The notes under the pieces: model-generated | What the model saw: the letters and a program-made list of their open reading frames with translations, nothing else | What the model was told of the DNA's origin: nothing | Databases searched by the model: none | NCBI RefSeq assembly: GCF_030704535.1 | Contig: NC_081820.1 | Location: 3,550,501-3,614,500 of the forward strand | Source of the DNA: Vitis vinifera | Taxonomy: Eukaryota > Streptophyta > Magnoliopsida > Vitales > Vitaceae | DNA: 64,000 nucleotides | Direction of reading: 5' to 3' | Program-made: the position numbers and the translations under genes | Shown here: positions 23,529-33,490 of the stretch, in pieces | How positions within the stretch are numbered: the first letter of the stretch is position 1 | How the letters are laid out: each line of letters opens with the position of its first letter

Positions 23529-24718
23529 GGTAACTCAAAATGAAAGTGAAATTGAAAACCTATCCCCATCTTCTAATTTGTTTTGAGATATGACTTTGTT
23601 TAGACATTTCTACCCTTATTTATTTCCCTCCAAAGAGACATAAGATCCCTCCTAAAGCTCAACACTCAGTCTCTCTCACCAGTAATACCTTTACATCATT
23701 ATTGCAACCCACCGTTAAAAATGAGCTAAGAGAAGCAAAGAAGAGTTAATAGACACATATGAAAAATATTAATTTGGATTAAATTATTTTTATTTTTATA
23801 ATTTCAAGGGAAATTATTTTTAGTTTAGATGTTTATTTAGATTATATTTTATTTTTTACAAATTTAAAAAATATTAATTTCATGTTCACTTGAACTACAT
23901 AGGAGTTATGTTTGGTTTATAAAAAACTTAACTAGTGTTAAGTTCTCAATTACAATATTGGTAACCAAAACTATATTTCATTTACAAATAATTTAATTAA
24001 GGTTAAGTTTTCAATTTCATTTACAAATAACCTCAACTGTTGTTAAGTTTTATTTAAAAAAAAAACTTAACTAGAGTAGAGTTTTCATTTGATAAAAATG
24101 TTCATACAGACTTAAATGTGTGAACTTAAATATTAGATGGCAAGAATCCATGACATCATCTTCACATTTTAGAAGTTAAGTTTAAATGGAAAAAAAAAAC
24201 CTAATAAAGAAACTGCAAAAAATCTCAATAAAAGACCCTAACCTAAATCCCACCACAAAAAACATCAATCACAATTCCATCGCAAAAACAGCTCAACCAA
24301 AATCTCAATGGTAAACATTTGGAAAAAACCCTAACAAAAGGCCAATAATACAATTACAAATAAATACCAAACAAAAAATAACCATGAAATATTGGAATTA
24401 AAAAAAAATCAATGGAAAAACTCCAACAAAATACAACTACAAAAAATCTCAACAAAAACAACTTTAAAAAAAAAAAAAAACATTGCAATAACAATAAAAA
24501 AAATAAAAAATAAAAAACCCTAACCAAACATACAAAAAAATGATAAATAATCTTGAGGAGGATTGCAAAAAATAACAGCAAAAAACAACTACATAAAATA
24601 TTAACAAAAACAACTCCAAAATCACCCCCCCCCCCCCCCCCAAAAAAAAAAAAAAAAAAAAAAGACAAGATATTAAATAAGAAGAACAACAATGATCAAA
24701 AAATTCAATGGGAGAGCA
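23529..24718. other. AT-rich intergenic DNA with homopolymer tracts
   Basis: No gene is recognised. It contains many A-runs, AAACCCTAA-like stretches and a C17 tract followed by about 20 A near 24626-24663. Predicted ORFs here are poly-Lys or poly-Phe artefacts. Confidence 0.7.
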
Positions 24719-24728
24719 TGAAGAAGAC
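24719..24728. repeat. 10-bp target site duplication, left (TGAAGAAGAC)
   Basis: TGAAGAAGAC precedes the foldback element and is repeated exactly at 25861-25870. Confidence 0.88.
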
Positions 24729-25860
24729 GGGCTTTTTTTTTACTTGTACGGCTGTTTTAAAAAATAATTCTTAAAAAATGGTACTTTGAAAAATAATTCC
24801 AAATCTACGGCACTTTTTGCCACTTTGAAAGGTGTTTTTTGAAGAGACGCCTTCTATATTTTTCATATCAACCATAAATGTTAAAAAAAAAAAATTGAAT
24901 TTACACTAAAGGTGTCTCTTGAAGAGACACCTTTCATAATTCCATAAAATTGAATATATGTTAAAGGCGTCTCTTCAAAAGACACTTTTTCATAATTTTT
25001 TTATTAGTCATACACGTTAAAAAAATTTTGAATTTATACTAAAGAAATATCATTTCCACAGTACCATAAAATCAAATTAATACTAAAGGCGTCTCTAGAA
25101 GAGACATCTTTGATAATTTTCATATCAGTCACACAGTGAAAAAAAAAATGAATTTACATTGAAGGAGTCTATACAATTCCACAAAATTGAATTTATATTA
25201 AATGTGTCTTTTGAAGAAACACTTTCCACAATTTTTATATTAGTCATCTATCAAAAAAATTAAATTTATACTAAAAGTGTCTCTTGAAGGAAAACCTTTC
25301 AATATAAATTTAATTTTATGGAATTGTGAAATGTGTCTTTTGAAAATACATTTTTAGTATAAATTCAATTATTTTAATGGATGACTGATGCAAGAATTGT
25401 TGAAGGTCTCTCTTCAAGAGACATCTTTAATATATATTTAATTTTGTGAAATTATAGAAAGTGTGTCTTAAGAAGACATCTTTAGTATAAATTCAATTTT
25501 TTTATTATGCAACTGATATGAAAACTGTGAAAAATGTCTATTTAAAATACACTTTTAACATAAATTCGATTTTGTAGAATTATAAAAGGTGTCTCTTAAA
25601 GAGATACTTTTAATATAAATTCAAATTTTTTTAACTTATGTTATTGATATAAAAATTGTGGAAGGTGTCTCTTGAAGAGACACCTTCAATGTAAATTCAA
25701 TTTTTTTGAATGTGTATCATTTATATAAAAATGATGTAAGGTGTCTTTTAAAGAGACACCTTTAAAAGTGACAAAAAATGACGTAGATTTGAAATTAGTT
25801 TTCATTGTATTGTATTTTAAAAAATTAATTTTAAATTCACTGTACAATTATCAAAAACCC
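24729..25860. mobile_element. Foldback (Mutator-like) DNA element with palindrome array
   Basis: This 1132-bp element starts GGGCTTTTTTTTTACTTGTA, and the reverse complement of its end is GGGTTTTTGATAATTGTACA. The similarity of the inverted termini continues for about 90 bases (both sides share AAATCTACG) and then into internal arrays. At least 13 modules of the type GGTGTCTCTT-G-AAGAGACACC are spaced about 55-115 bases apart; the best are 24911-24931, 25664-25684 and 25740-25760. The sequence between modules runs in one orientation up to about 25290 and in the opposite orientation afterwards, so the whole element can fold on itself. The exact 10-bp target duplication suggests a Mutator-superfamily transposase in trans (MULEs make 9-11 bp duplications). 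No coding capacity is seen. Confidence 0.85.
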
Positions 25861-26040
25861 TGAAGAAGACCTGAAAAATTTATTGGAAGAATGAGAAAGA
25901 AATGACTTGGAAATGAGGGAGAAAGGTCATTGTGAGGAAATGAAAGTTTTTTTTTTTTCTCTTCTTTCTTCTCTTTTTATTTTTTACCACCAGGAGGAGT
26001 TGGAGAGCATTTCATTCGAAGTGGGGACAGCTTCCATGAA

Positions 26041-26204
26041 GGTCCATGCATGGACGTGTGGCTGGGACCACCACCTTGCCATGGTGGTTGAGACGGGACT
26101 TCTCCTGAGTAAGAAGCAGTGGAACGGATGGGGTCCATGCATGGACGTGTGGCTGGGACCACCGAGACGGGACTTCTCCTGAGTAAGGAGCAGTGGAACG
26201 GGTG
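26041..26204 (+). repeat. Imperfect tandem duplication of about 91 and 72 bases
   Basis: Copy 1 is 26041-26131 and copy 2 is 26132 to about 26204, the second lacking about 18 internal bases. Each starts with the palindrome GTCCATGCATGGAC and contains GGGACTTCTCCTGAGTAAG. Confidence 0.85.
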
Positions 26205-26634
26205 GGGTTAGTAGAAGTTTGGAGAGGAAGGAAAACAGAAGAAAATGGGGGAAGCCTTGAGAGAAACGAGGGAGTGAACGGATGCATTTTTTTTTTTAGT
26301 GAGAAGAAAGGATTTCTGGAGAAGGAGAAAACAGAGCAAAAAAACAGAAAAAAAAAAAAAAAAAAACAGAGGAAATAAAAAAACAGAGTAAGGATAGGGG
26401 GGTTAGTTTCCTGAGATTCAGGGTTCTGGGAAATTTTGAGAGCATGAGGGAGAGTGAGAGAGAACTGAGAAGAAGAGTTTGAAAGCCATGGAGAAGCTGT
26501 AAGCAAGAGGAGCTATAGGGAGGTGATTTCGAGCTGAGCAGAGGAGGAGCTTGTCGTTTTGGTCCAGGTATTTTCTATGCTAGATACGCAAAGCCTATGC
26601 TACACTGCAGCTACTTGTTCAATGTTTCATAAGT

Positions 26635-26901
26635 GTGTTATCTAGATCTCTTAGGCTTGGTATAGTTCCTCGCCCATCTTTGTCACCCGGATCTTCTCAG
26701 CCATTGGTTTATATCATCAGGAATTCTGTAGATGCAGTTGGTTTTTCATGGAATGTTAAAAGATCTAGACATGGGAAGGAATCATCCATTCTTTCCATAT
26801 CCTGCTCAACAGCTCTTAGTGGGGATAGTGGTGCTGTTGGGGCCCTTTTGAAAATATTGCACTTTTACAACATTGAAAGAATGGATAACACAGCACTATA
26901 A
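26635..26901 (+). other. Unrecognised exon-like ORF inside the composite element
   Basis: The open frame of 88 codons reads LSRSLRLGIVPRPSLSPG, then PLVYIIRNSVDAVGFSWNVK, with composition like real protein and Ser/Arg-rich like an organelle transit peptide. It lacks a good ATG; the track start is a TTG. It may be captured host sequence. I do not recognise the family. Confidence 0.3.
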
Positions 26902-27017
26902 GCGCATGGCTACCCTCATCTCACCAAACCTCACCTCACTCGTTTCATACCCACCATACCCATCGTCCTTCCCATCCCTTTGGATTTTTTTTTTCTCTCT
27001 CTATCTCTCTTTTAACC

Positions 27018-27310
27018 ATGGCTGAGACTGTTGTTGAAATCCCCATGGCTGTTCCGATAAAGAAGGCAAGGACCAGCAGGAAGACGCTGAAGGAGAAGAG
27101 CTCTTGAGCGAATGAGGCAAACATCTTGGCCGGACAGATGTATGAATCCTCTCCGGCGCCAGTTCCGACACAGCCTGAGGACGCCGGAAAGGAGTACCAA
27201 GAGAGCCTGTCACAGCCTCGGTCCGGGAAGAAGAAGAGTAAAGGAGCTGGAAATCATCCTACAGTGCCAACAAAGGAAGACCATCTCCAGGAAGGGCCAT
27301 CTTCGGTGCA
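27018..27310 (+). pseudogene. Captured 5' end of a host gene, perhaps an HMG-box (HMGB6-like) protein
   Basis: A TC-rich leader precedes ATG at 27018. The frame encodes MAETVVEIPMAVPIKKARTS, then RKTLKEKSS, a stop TGA at 27105-27107, and continues open with ANEANILAGQ, SSPAPVPTQPEDAGKE and SLSQPRSGKKKSKGAG. The basic SRKxLKEK start followed by acidic and Lys-rich linkers recalls the N-terminus of plant HMG-box proteins such as HMGB6, but this is from memory and weak. The stop and the loss of any DNA-binding domain make it a pseudogene fragment. It lies inside the composite element. Confidence 0.4.
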
Positions 27311-27479
27311 TGGTCCTAGACTGCATTATTCCTCAGCTCCCAGTTTGTTCGGCTTGCATGGCTGCCCCTTTTACGCATTCCTCTGTTTTCTGTTTCATGG
27401 CTATGCATGGGCATCCTTCAATGCACCACCCAAAAGGGGCCAAGTATTCGGTCCTTTTAATTCTTCATCTTTTGATGTT

Positions 27480-28500
27480 AAATATTTAATTTTTATAAAA
27501 ATTCCATTCCCGAATAATTATCCAAAATTACGATTTTCAACTAATTTTCAAAACTCCAATTTTTAAATTTAATTCTTCAAAGTTCAATTCTCGAAATAAT
27601 TTTCTAAGGTTCTAATTTTAAATCTAATTTTCGAATATTCAAAATCTTTAAATTTAATTTTCCGAAAATTCCAACATTCCAAATTTAATTTTTCAAAATG
27701 CCACCTTCAAATAAATTCTCGAAACTCCAATTTATTTCAAATCTAATTTTCAAAAAATTTCATTCTCAAATAATTCCTTAAAATTCCCTTTTCTTAAATT
27801 TAATTTTTAAATTTCCATTTTCAAATAATTTTTCGAAATTCCGATCCTCAAATAAGTTCTTCAAAATTCCAATTTCCAAATTTAATTTCCAATTTCCAAA
27901 ATTCCAATTTTTACATTTATTTATTCAATCATTATTATTTTCGTTATTATTATTTTATTATTATTTTTTAAAATTCCATCTTTAAATAATTCTTCAAAAT
28001 TCTGATTTCCAATTTGATTCCCAATTTCCAAAATTTCAATTTTCACATTTATTTATTTAATCATTATTATTTTTGTTATTATTAGTATTCTATTTATTTA
28101 TTTATTTTTAAAATTCCATCTTTAAATAATTCTTCAAAATTCCAATTTCCTAATTTAATTTCCAATTTCCGAAATTCCAATTGTCACATTTGTTTATTAT
28201 TATTATTTTATTTATTTATTTATTTTTAAATACCATCTTCAAATAATTTCGTAAACTCCAATTCATGATTTAATTCTCAAAACTCCAATTCTCAAATAAT
28301 TTTCAAAATTGAAATTTATTTCAAATTTAATTCCCAAAATTCCAATTCTTAAGTTTAATTTTGAAAACACCAATTTTCAAATAATTTTCGAGCTTTCAAT
28401 TTTCGAATAAATTTCAAAACTTTAGTTTTCTTTCAAATAATTTTAATTTCACTCCAATTTTCAAATATTTATTTAATTCTACCACTCTTCATCTTTTCTT
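27480..28500 (+). repeat. Degenerate AT-rich tandem repeat region
   Basis: A short theme AATTCCAATTTTCAAATAAT recurs throughout. A clearer higher-order unit of about 130-140 bases is repeated about three times from 27857 to 28250, each containing ACATTTATTTATT and TTAAAATTCCATCTT. No coding sequence is present. Confidence 0.75.
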
Positions 28501-29369
28501 AAGGTTCAGGGTCACCAAAAATCCTGTTTTTAATAAGCTTGTTGCGTTTTTCTTTCAAGCAAACACCTTCATAAATTTTTCTTTGATCTTAAAATAATTT
28601 TTTTTTTTGTTTCTCTTGATTTTTAAATAAGCAAGAATGAATTTTTCATAATTCCAAAATAATGGAATTTGTGAGACTAATTCATGCAAGATAAATTGGG
28701 CTTTGGTGGGGACCCTACACATGAGTTTTCTCCTTTGATTGTCAGTTATTATGCTTAATGAATATTGCTTGATCTTTGTCTTGCTCTTTGATATGCATGT
28801 GATGACTTTATACTTGAGCTAACCTTGTTTCTATTTCTATGATAGTGTACTATTAATTGCTGTTAAGGTACGATCTCATTCCCACTTCGCTTATTTTGAT
28901 GCATGATTCACTTTATTATTTGATTATTTCATTGGTATCCATTGATTTCCTCATCAATTGTCACATCTGCCTCATCTTATTTAGTAGAGACCCGTTTTTA
29001 GGGACTTAGAGGGGTGCTATGGTCTTTACCGTACCTTCCCGATAAGTAACCTGACCCCCAAACCCATATTTGGTTTCTCACATACCATATTTTCCAAATA
29101 AGGAGTCACACTTAAGGTTTTCTTTATTATTTTGTTTACCCTTTAAAAATAAAACAAAAATAAGTGGCAACTCCAAGTCATTTTTTAAACAATAAATCAT
29201 TTTTCAAATAAAAAGCGAGTTCGCCAACGAGTAGAAGCGCATGAGCCGAAATACGGGGTCCACAGGTAATATTGTCCTAAATGAGTCATTTTAAAAATAA
29301 ATAAATAGATAAATAAAGAAGGTCATTCTTTCAATATTGTCCAAATATCCCAAGTTTTAAATTCTCCCT

Positions 29370-29560
29370 AATTTTATGTTCTGTTGTAATTGTTTGTGTT
29401 TTCTCTTTCAACCATATTACTCCAACAAATTGGTATTGAAGCTTCTGCATATCCAACAAATTGGAATAAGAGCCTTACGAAAAAGATGACAAGTGGGATA
29501 TACTTGTTTCAAGTTCCACAATACAACAAAGACAATTACGATCCCATTACATATCAGTTT
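29370..29560 (+). pseudogene. Relic of a Copia leader and gag start
   Basis: TTGGTATTGAAGC looks like a decayed tRNA-iMet primer site after an LTR-like end. It is followed within 100 bases by MTSGIYLFQVPQYNKDNYD, which resembles the start of Copia UBN2-type gag. The rest of the element is missing. Confidence 0.45.
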
Positions 29561-29736
29561 CCTAGATATCTTATCTCCCCAGCTTTGAAATCTGACTTCC
29601 CTTCTTACAGCCATTTGTTTCACTATTTTATTGCCATTTAAGTATATATAAATAGATTTTAAAATTTTAAAAAGCAATTTTTTTTTTTATTTTCTCAAAT
29701 TTTAAAATTTTGGAAAAAAAAGAAAAGAAAAGGTAA

Positions 29737-30118
29737 GAGTTTATTTGACAATTGTTTTCGAGAACAGTTTTTGGTTCTTTAGAACAAAAAACAAGGAAAA
29801 TACGTTTGACAATCAAAAACTATTTTTTGTTTTCTGTTCTTAAAAATATAAAATATGGTGTAGTTGTTTTCACTTGTTTTATGATGACTATTTTAAAAAA
29901 TAATTATACAAACATGCAGAATGATTAAAAATAAAGTATTAAACATAAAATTTATTTCTAAAATATATTTTAAAATATTAAAAACATGTTAAAAATATTT
30001 CAAGTTTCCAAACATATTTTTATTCTATAAAACATTAGAAAACAGTTATTAAAAATTATTCTGAAAAACTATTTTTAAGAACTATTTTTTTTTTAAATAG
30101 TTACCAAATAGGCCCTAA
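29737..30118. mobile_element. Possible hAT-type MITE
   Basis: The left end has TTTATTTGACAATTGTTTTC and the right end GTTACCAAATAGGCCCTAAG. The inverted ends are similar but imperfect, flanking AT-rich noncoding DNA, in the style of plant hAT MITEs. I could not settle a target duplication. Confidence 0.35.
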
Positions 30119-30506
30119 GCCTCTTCTTCTCATATTAAGAGTTTTATATTTTCAATTTTAATAATAAAAAGTAAGAAGTGCATCCAAACACCAAAAACTT
30201 CTATATAAAATACAAAATTCTTAAAAAGTTTTAAATTATAATCTTTTAATATTTTAAAGTTACTTTTAGATACAAAAGATAAGTCTATACCTTTTTCATG
30301 CAAGTTTCTTCTTTTCATACATAGGTTATTACTATTTACAAGAGCTTTTCATTTATGAGAAAAAAAAATGAAATTTATTGGATAGCTGATTGATGAAAAT
30401 TATATATAATTATTTTCATAGGGATATGCAAAGCTTGATGGCTGCATATTTAAACAATCTATTTATGGTATTATTAAGAGTTGCTGGATCCGCAAGGCCA
30501 GTCATC
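30119..30506 (-). other. 3' flank of GLP2
   Basis: It is similar to the GLP5 3' flank at about 62320-62800: shared GTGCATCCAAACACCAAA, ATAAGTCTATAC and GATATGCAAAGCTTGATGG. It contains the presumed 3' UTR and no other gene. Confidence 0.65.
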
Positions 30507-31063
30507 CTAGTAGGTGTGGTTGTCCGTCCAGAACTGAGATTGAAGATACTCAACCACATTCTTGTCCACTTGAAAGGCCTTTGTGAGAACATCAGCTGAT
30601 ATTGCTGGCTTTGATCCAAACACTGCATTTGCAATAGTGATCACGCCTGGGTTCTGGCTACTCAATGAAGCAATGGCCACTGCGTTTGTTGTTCCCACAT
30701 TGAGCTGGAAGTGAATGAGACCTTGTGGGAAGACGAAAATGTCTCCTTTGTGAAGGACCTTGGAAATGAGGCGGTTGTCAGGATTAGAGGTGACAAAGCC
30801 CACATAAAGTGTGCCTTCCAAGACGGTCAGGATCTCTGTGGCACGAGGGTGGGTGTGGGGAGGGTTGAGACCATATGGCGCATAGTCAACCCGAGCCAGG
30901 GAAACGCCAAGGGTGTTGAGTCCAGGTATCTGTGCCACGTTTGCTGGTGTGACCATCGAGCCAAGTTTGTTTGATGTATTCCCTGGAAGACGAAGCCCCA
31001 AAGAGAAGAAATCATTTGGCGTTGCAAGCTTTGGATCCTTGCAGAATTTCCCATTCACAAACA
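30507..31063 (-). pseudogene. Germin-like protein exon 2 only (GLP2), no exon 1
   Basis: This is a complete second exon, opened by an intact acceptor (TTGCTTTGCAG) and ending at a normal stop after [12 protein letters not shown]. It keeps the KFCKDP cysteine, cupin box 1 ([17 protein letters not shown]) and box 2 ([16 protein letters not shown]). Upstream there is only about 75 bases of intron, then the mirror image of the same intron leading into GLP3. No signal peptide exon, first cysteine or promoter is available on this strand, so it cannot make a normal germin-like protein. An internal GTG or ATG start would give a cytosolic fragment. Confidence 0.85.
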
Positions 31064-31248
31064 CTGCAAAGCAACAAATATATTAGGACTAACGCAGCCT
31101 TGGAAAGATCAATGTATAGGTTAGAGAATGAATCAACGCCGCTGGCTGCGTTAGTCCTAATATATTTGTCCATTTAAGATTCATTCTCTAACCTATACAT
31201 TGATCTTTCCAAGGCTGCGTTAGTCCTAATATATTTGTTGCTTTGCAG
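31064..31248. repeat. Palindromic intron joining GLP2 and GLP3
   Basis: The arms at about 31064-31133 and 31178-31248 are perfect or nearly perfect inverted copies of the GLP intron 3' part (containing CAACAAATATATTAGGACTA). The spacer of about 43 bases holds a further partial copy of the same intron (GGCTGCGTTAGTCCTAATAT). This is the centre of the larger inverted duplication. Confidence 0.9.
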
Positions 31249-31805
31249 TGTTTGTGAATGGGAAATTCTGCCAAGATCCAAAGCTTGCGACCCCAAATGA
31301 TTTCTCCTTTTCAGGGCTTCGTCTTCCAGGAAATACATCAAACCAACTTGGGTCCATGGTCACACCAGCAAATGTGGCACAGATACCTGGACTCAACACC
31401 CTTGGCGTTTCCCTGGCTCGGGTTGACTATGCGCCATATGGTCTCAACCCTCCCCACACCCACCCTCGTGCCACAGAGATCCTCACTGTCTTGGAGGGGA
31501 CACTTTATGTGGGCTTTGTCACCTCTAATCCTGACAACCGCCTCATCTCCAAGGTCCTTTACAAAGGAGACCTGTTCGTCTTCCCACAAGGTCTCATTCA
31601 CTTCCAGCTCAATGTGGGAACAACAAACGCAGTGGCCATTGCTTCATTGAGTAGCCAGAACCCAGGCGTGATCACTATTGCAAGTGCAGTGTTTGGATCA
31701 AAGCCAGCAATATCAGTTGATGTTCTTACAAAGGCCTTCCAACTGGACAAGAATGTGGTTGCCAATCTTCAATCTCAATTCTGGACTGACAACCACACCT
31801 ATTAG
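31249..31805 (+). pseudogene. Germin-like protein exon 2 only (GLP3), no exon 1
   Basis: This is the plus-strand partner of GLP2: an intact acceptor CTTTGCAG, then [20 protein letters not shown] to [12 protein letters not shown] and stop. Cupin boxes are intact ([17 protein letters not shown] and [16 protein letters not shown]). No exon 1 or signal peptide exists upstream; the intron runs into its own inverted copy. The 3' UTR (31806-31990) differs from GLP2 but resembles the relic at 42450. The two halves of the inverted pair therefore derive from different GLP copies, or have been converted. Confidence 0.85.
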
Positions 31806-32499
31806 AATGGTTCACCTTGCACATCTACCTATTCATATGAATAGATACCACTTCAATGTACCGATTACTTAGATGTCACTTTGCATATCCTCTTAGAATA
31901 AAGGTGTTTGTTATGCATATGCAGTGTCTCAATTCCCTGAAGTATGATTGCTTCACAGCTGTCACTGCAGAATCGGCAAACTTGTGCCCATTGATCATAT
32001 GTTATAACAAAAGTTTTTTTTTTCTAAAGTCTCAGTCAGCTTAATGTATATCATTGGCTCATTACTCAACCGTGTAAGCTGTTGGAGTAATTGGTAATTG
32101 AATTTGGTACTTCAAACTTAGTTTATAGAGATTTTGACGTCTAATTTGTTGAACGAAACTGAACCAGTTAGTGTAATGTTGTTTTTATCATAATTTTTGT
32201 TTTATAAGTTTAAAGCCAAATGAAACATGAATATTGTTCGATCTACTGTCCCATTCCAAAAATAAAAAATAAATCAAACCGAACAGATAATTATTTATAT
32301 ATTTACATATAAATACATGTCTTATATTTATTTGCTCTATGTTGTGAATTTTTTTGATTTGTAATATTAAGTGGCTTGATTTTTCATGCTTTTGAAAACA
32401 CTAGGTTGATGTGCATGATTATCATACGAATTTCATTATGTATCATTGTAAATTCAATACTTAGTTGCTTCTTATTTGGTTATTGTAGGATGAACTAAA
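31806..32499 (+). other. 3' flank of GLP3
   Basis: It begins with a presumed 3' UTR with AATAAA near 31899. 32340-32420 resembles, in inverted orientation, the GLP4 flank at 37571-37640 (shared CTTTTGAAMACACTAGGTTG). No other gene is seen. Confidence 0.6.
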
Positions 32500-33064
32500 T
32501 GTTGGACTAGGTTATCCAACCCATGAAAAGTTTCTTAGCGGATGTATTGGGCTATTCTTTTTGGGTATTCTCTAAGCCCAAATATAAATAGCATCAGAGG
32601 TTCCTTTTGGGATGCAAAAAAAGTGGCAGAGAAAAAGGAAAGAGAAAAATAAGATTGTTTTTGGGGCATTGTTCCAAGGCTTAAGGAGGAAGGTACATGT
32701 TCTTTTATTAACCTTTTGAGAAAGCCCATGTGGTATGATTGTTTATTCTCTTCTTATTCATTGTTTTTCTAAAGTGATGAATTCCTATCTCAAGCATTAA
32801 TATTTGTTTCCACTAGTTATTAAGGTAAGGAATCTAGAAACGATTATTTGTATTCCCATTTTTATTAATATGGAAGGAATTTTCTTTGTGGTATTTTATC
32901 TCCATATATTATGAGGGTTTTCCCACATTATATTCACTGTCATTTTACTTGGATGTTTTTAGATTATTATTTTCATTTGTTGATAGGTTGTTCTTATTAT
33001 AGAGGAATCTTTGAACCCATGCATGTGAATACTCTTTATATATAATTCCTATTAACTTCTAACA
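32500..33064 (+). repeat. Copia LTR
   Basis: It starts TGTTGGACTAGG and ends TAACTTCTAACA, 565 bp, and is directly followed by the primer site TGGTATCAGGGCC at 33067-33079. I found no matching LTR at the other end of the mosaic. Confidence 0.7.
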
Positions 33065-33490
33065 AGTGGTATCAGGGCCTTGTTATGGGAATACATATTC
33101 TTGAGAGGGATGGAAATAGATAGGAACTCAACCTTCATGGTAAAATTTAACAATTTGATTGAATTAAGCTATGTGGAAGTCCATGATACAAGATTTTCTC
33201 ACCATCAGAGGTTTATCAGATACTCTTGATGGTGAAAAAACCCAACCCAAGGATGTTATGACTTGGAATAGAAGAAGATGAACAAAAAGGCAATAGTCGA
33301 TATTAGGCAATGTATTGATATGTCCTCATTCCATCATTTGGCAAATGAAATAGATGTCTATGAACTTTGGAAGAAATTGGAGTCAATGTTTGAATAAAAA
33401 ACTATTGGGAATAAAATTTTCTTATTGAATAAGTTAGTGAACTTGGAGTCAAAGGAAGGAATTTCAATGATTGATCACTTGAATGCCTTT
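33065..33490 (+). pseudogene. Copia gag fragment, sense half of an inverted mosaic
   Basis: After the primer site, the + strand encodes decayed gag: MKKMNKKAIV-type start, IDMSSFHHLANEIDVYELWK, KIFLLNKLVNLESKEGISMI and DHLNAF, with stops and frameshifts. At about 33490-33515 it joins the 3' end of an oppositely oriented Copia pol. The segment from about 33226 onward recurs at 50531. Confidence 0.75.

Larger units (their letters stand above)
25871..29264 (+). mobile_element. Composite non-autonomous element carrying host-like exons; right end clear, left end not found
   Basis: The right end (28500-29264) is closely related to 60030-60786, the end of the 4978-bp element later in this window. 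Both share GGGACTTAGAGGGGTGCTA, CCTTCCCGATAAGTAACCTG, AAGGAGTCACACTTA and the terminus ending CGGGGTCCACA. Internal parts differ: here there is a GC-richer first part, an unrecognised exon-like ORF (26635-26901) and an HMG-like coding fragment (27018). I could not find the left terminus TGTAGACCCC, so the left side may be truncated and the start given is only the edge of the foldback target site. Confidence 0.5.

Noticed and set aside
24354..24774. Poly-Phe and poly-Lys ORFs
   Set aside because: Products of A/C homopolymer tracts.
24831..25760. CRISPR-like array of regularly spaced repeats
   Set aside because: Plant nuclear DNA; repeats are diverged palindromes with variable, homologous spacers, explained by the foldback element.
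23529..29270. GGTAA on both sides as a target duplication for the element ending at 29264
   Set aside because: The sequence after the left GGTAA (23529) does not resemble the expected terminus, and other elements lie between; likely chance.
31338..31601. 87-codon ORFs antisense to every GLP exon 2
   Set aside because: They recur in all copies only because the underlying GLP exon is conserved; no independent coding evidence.
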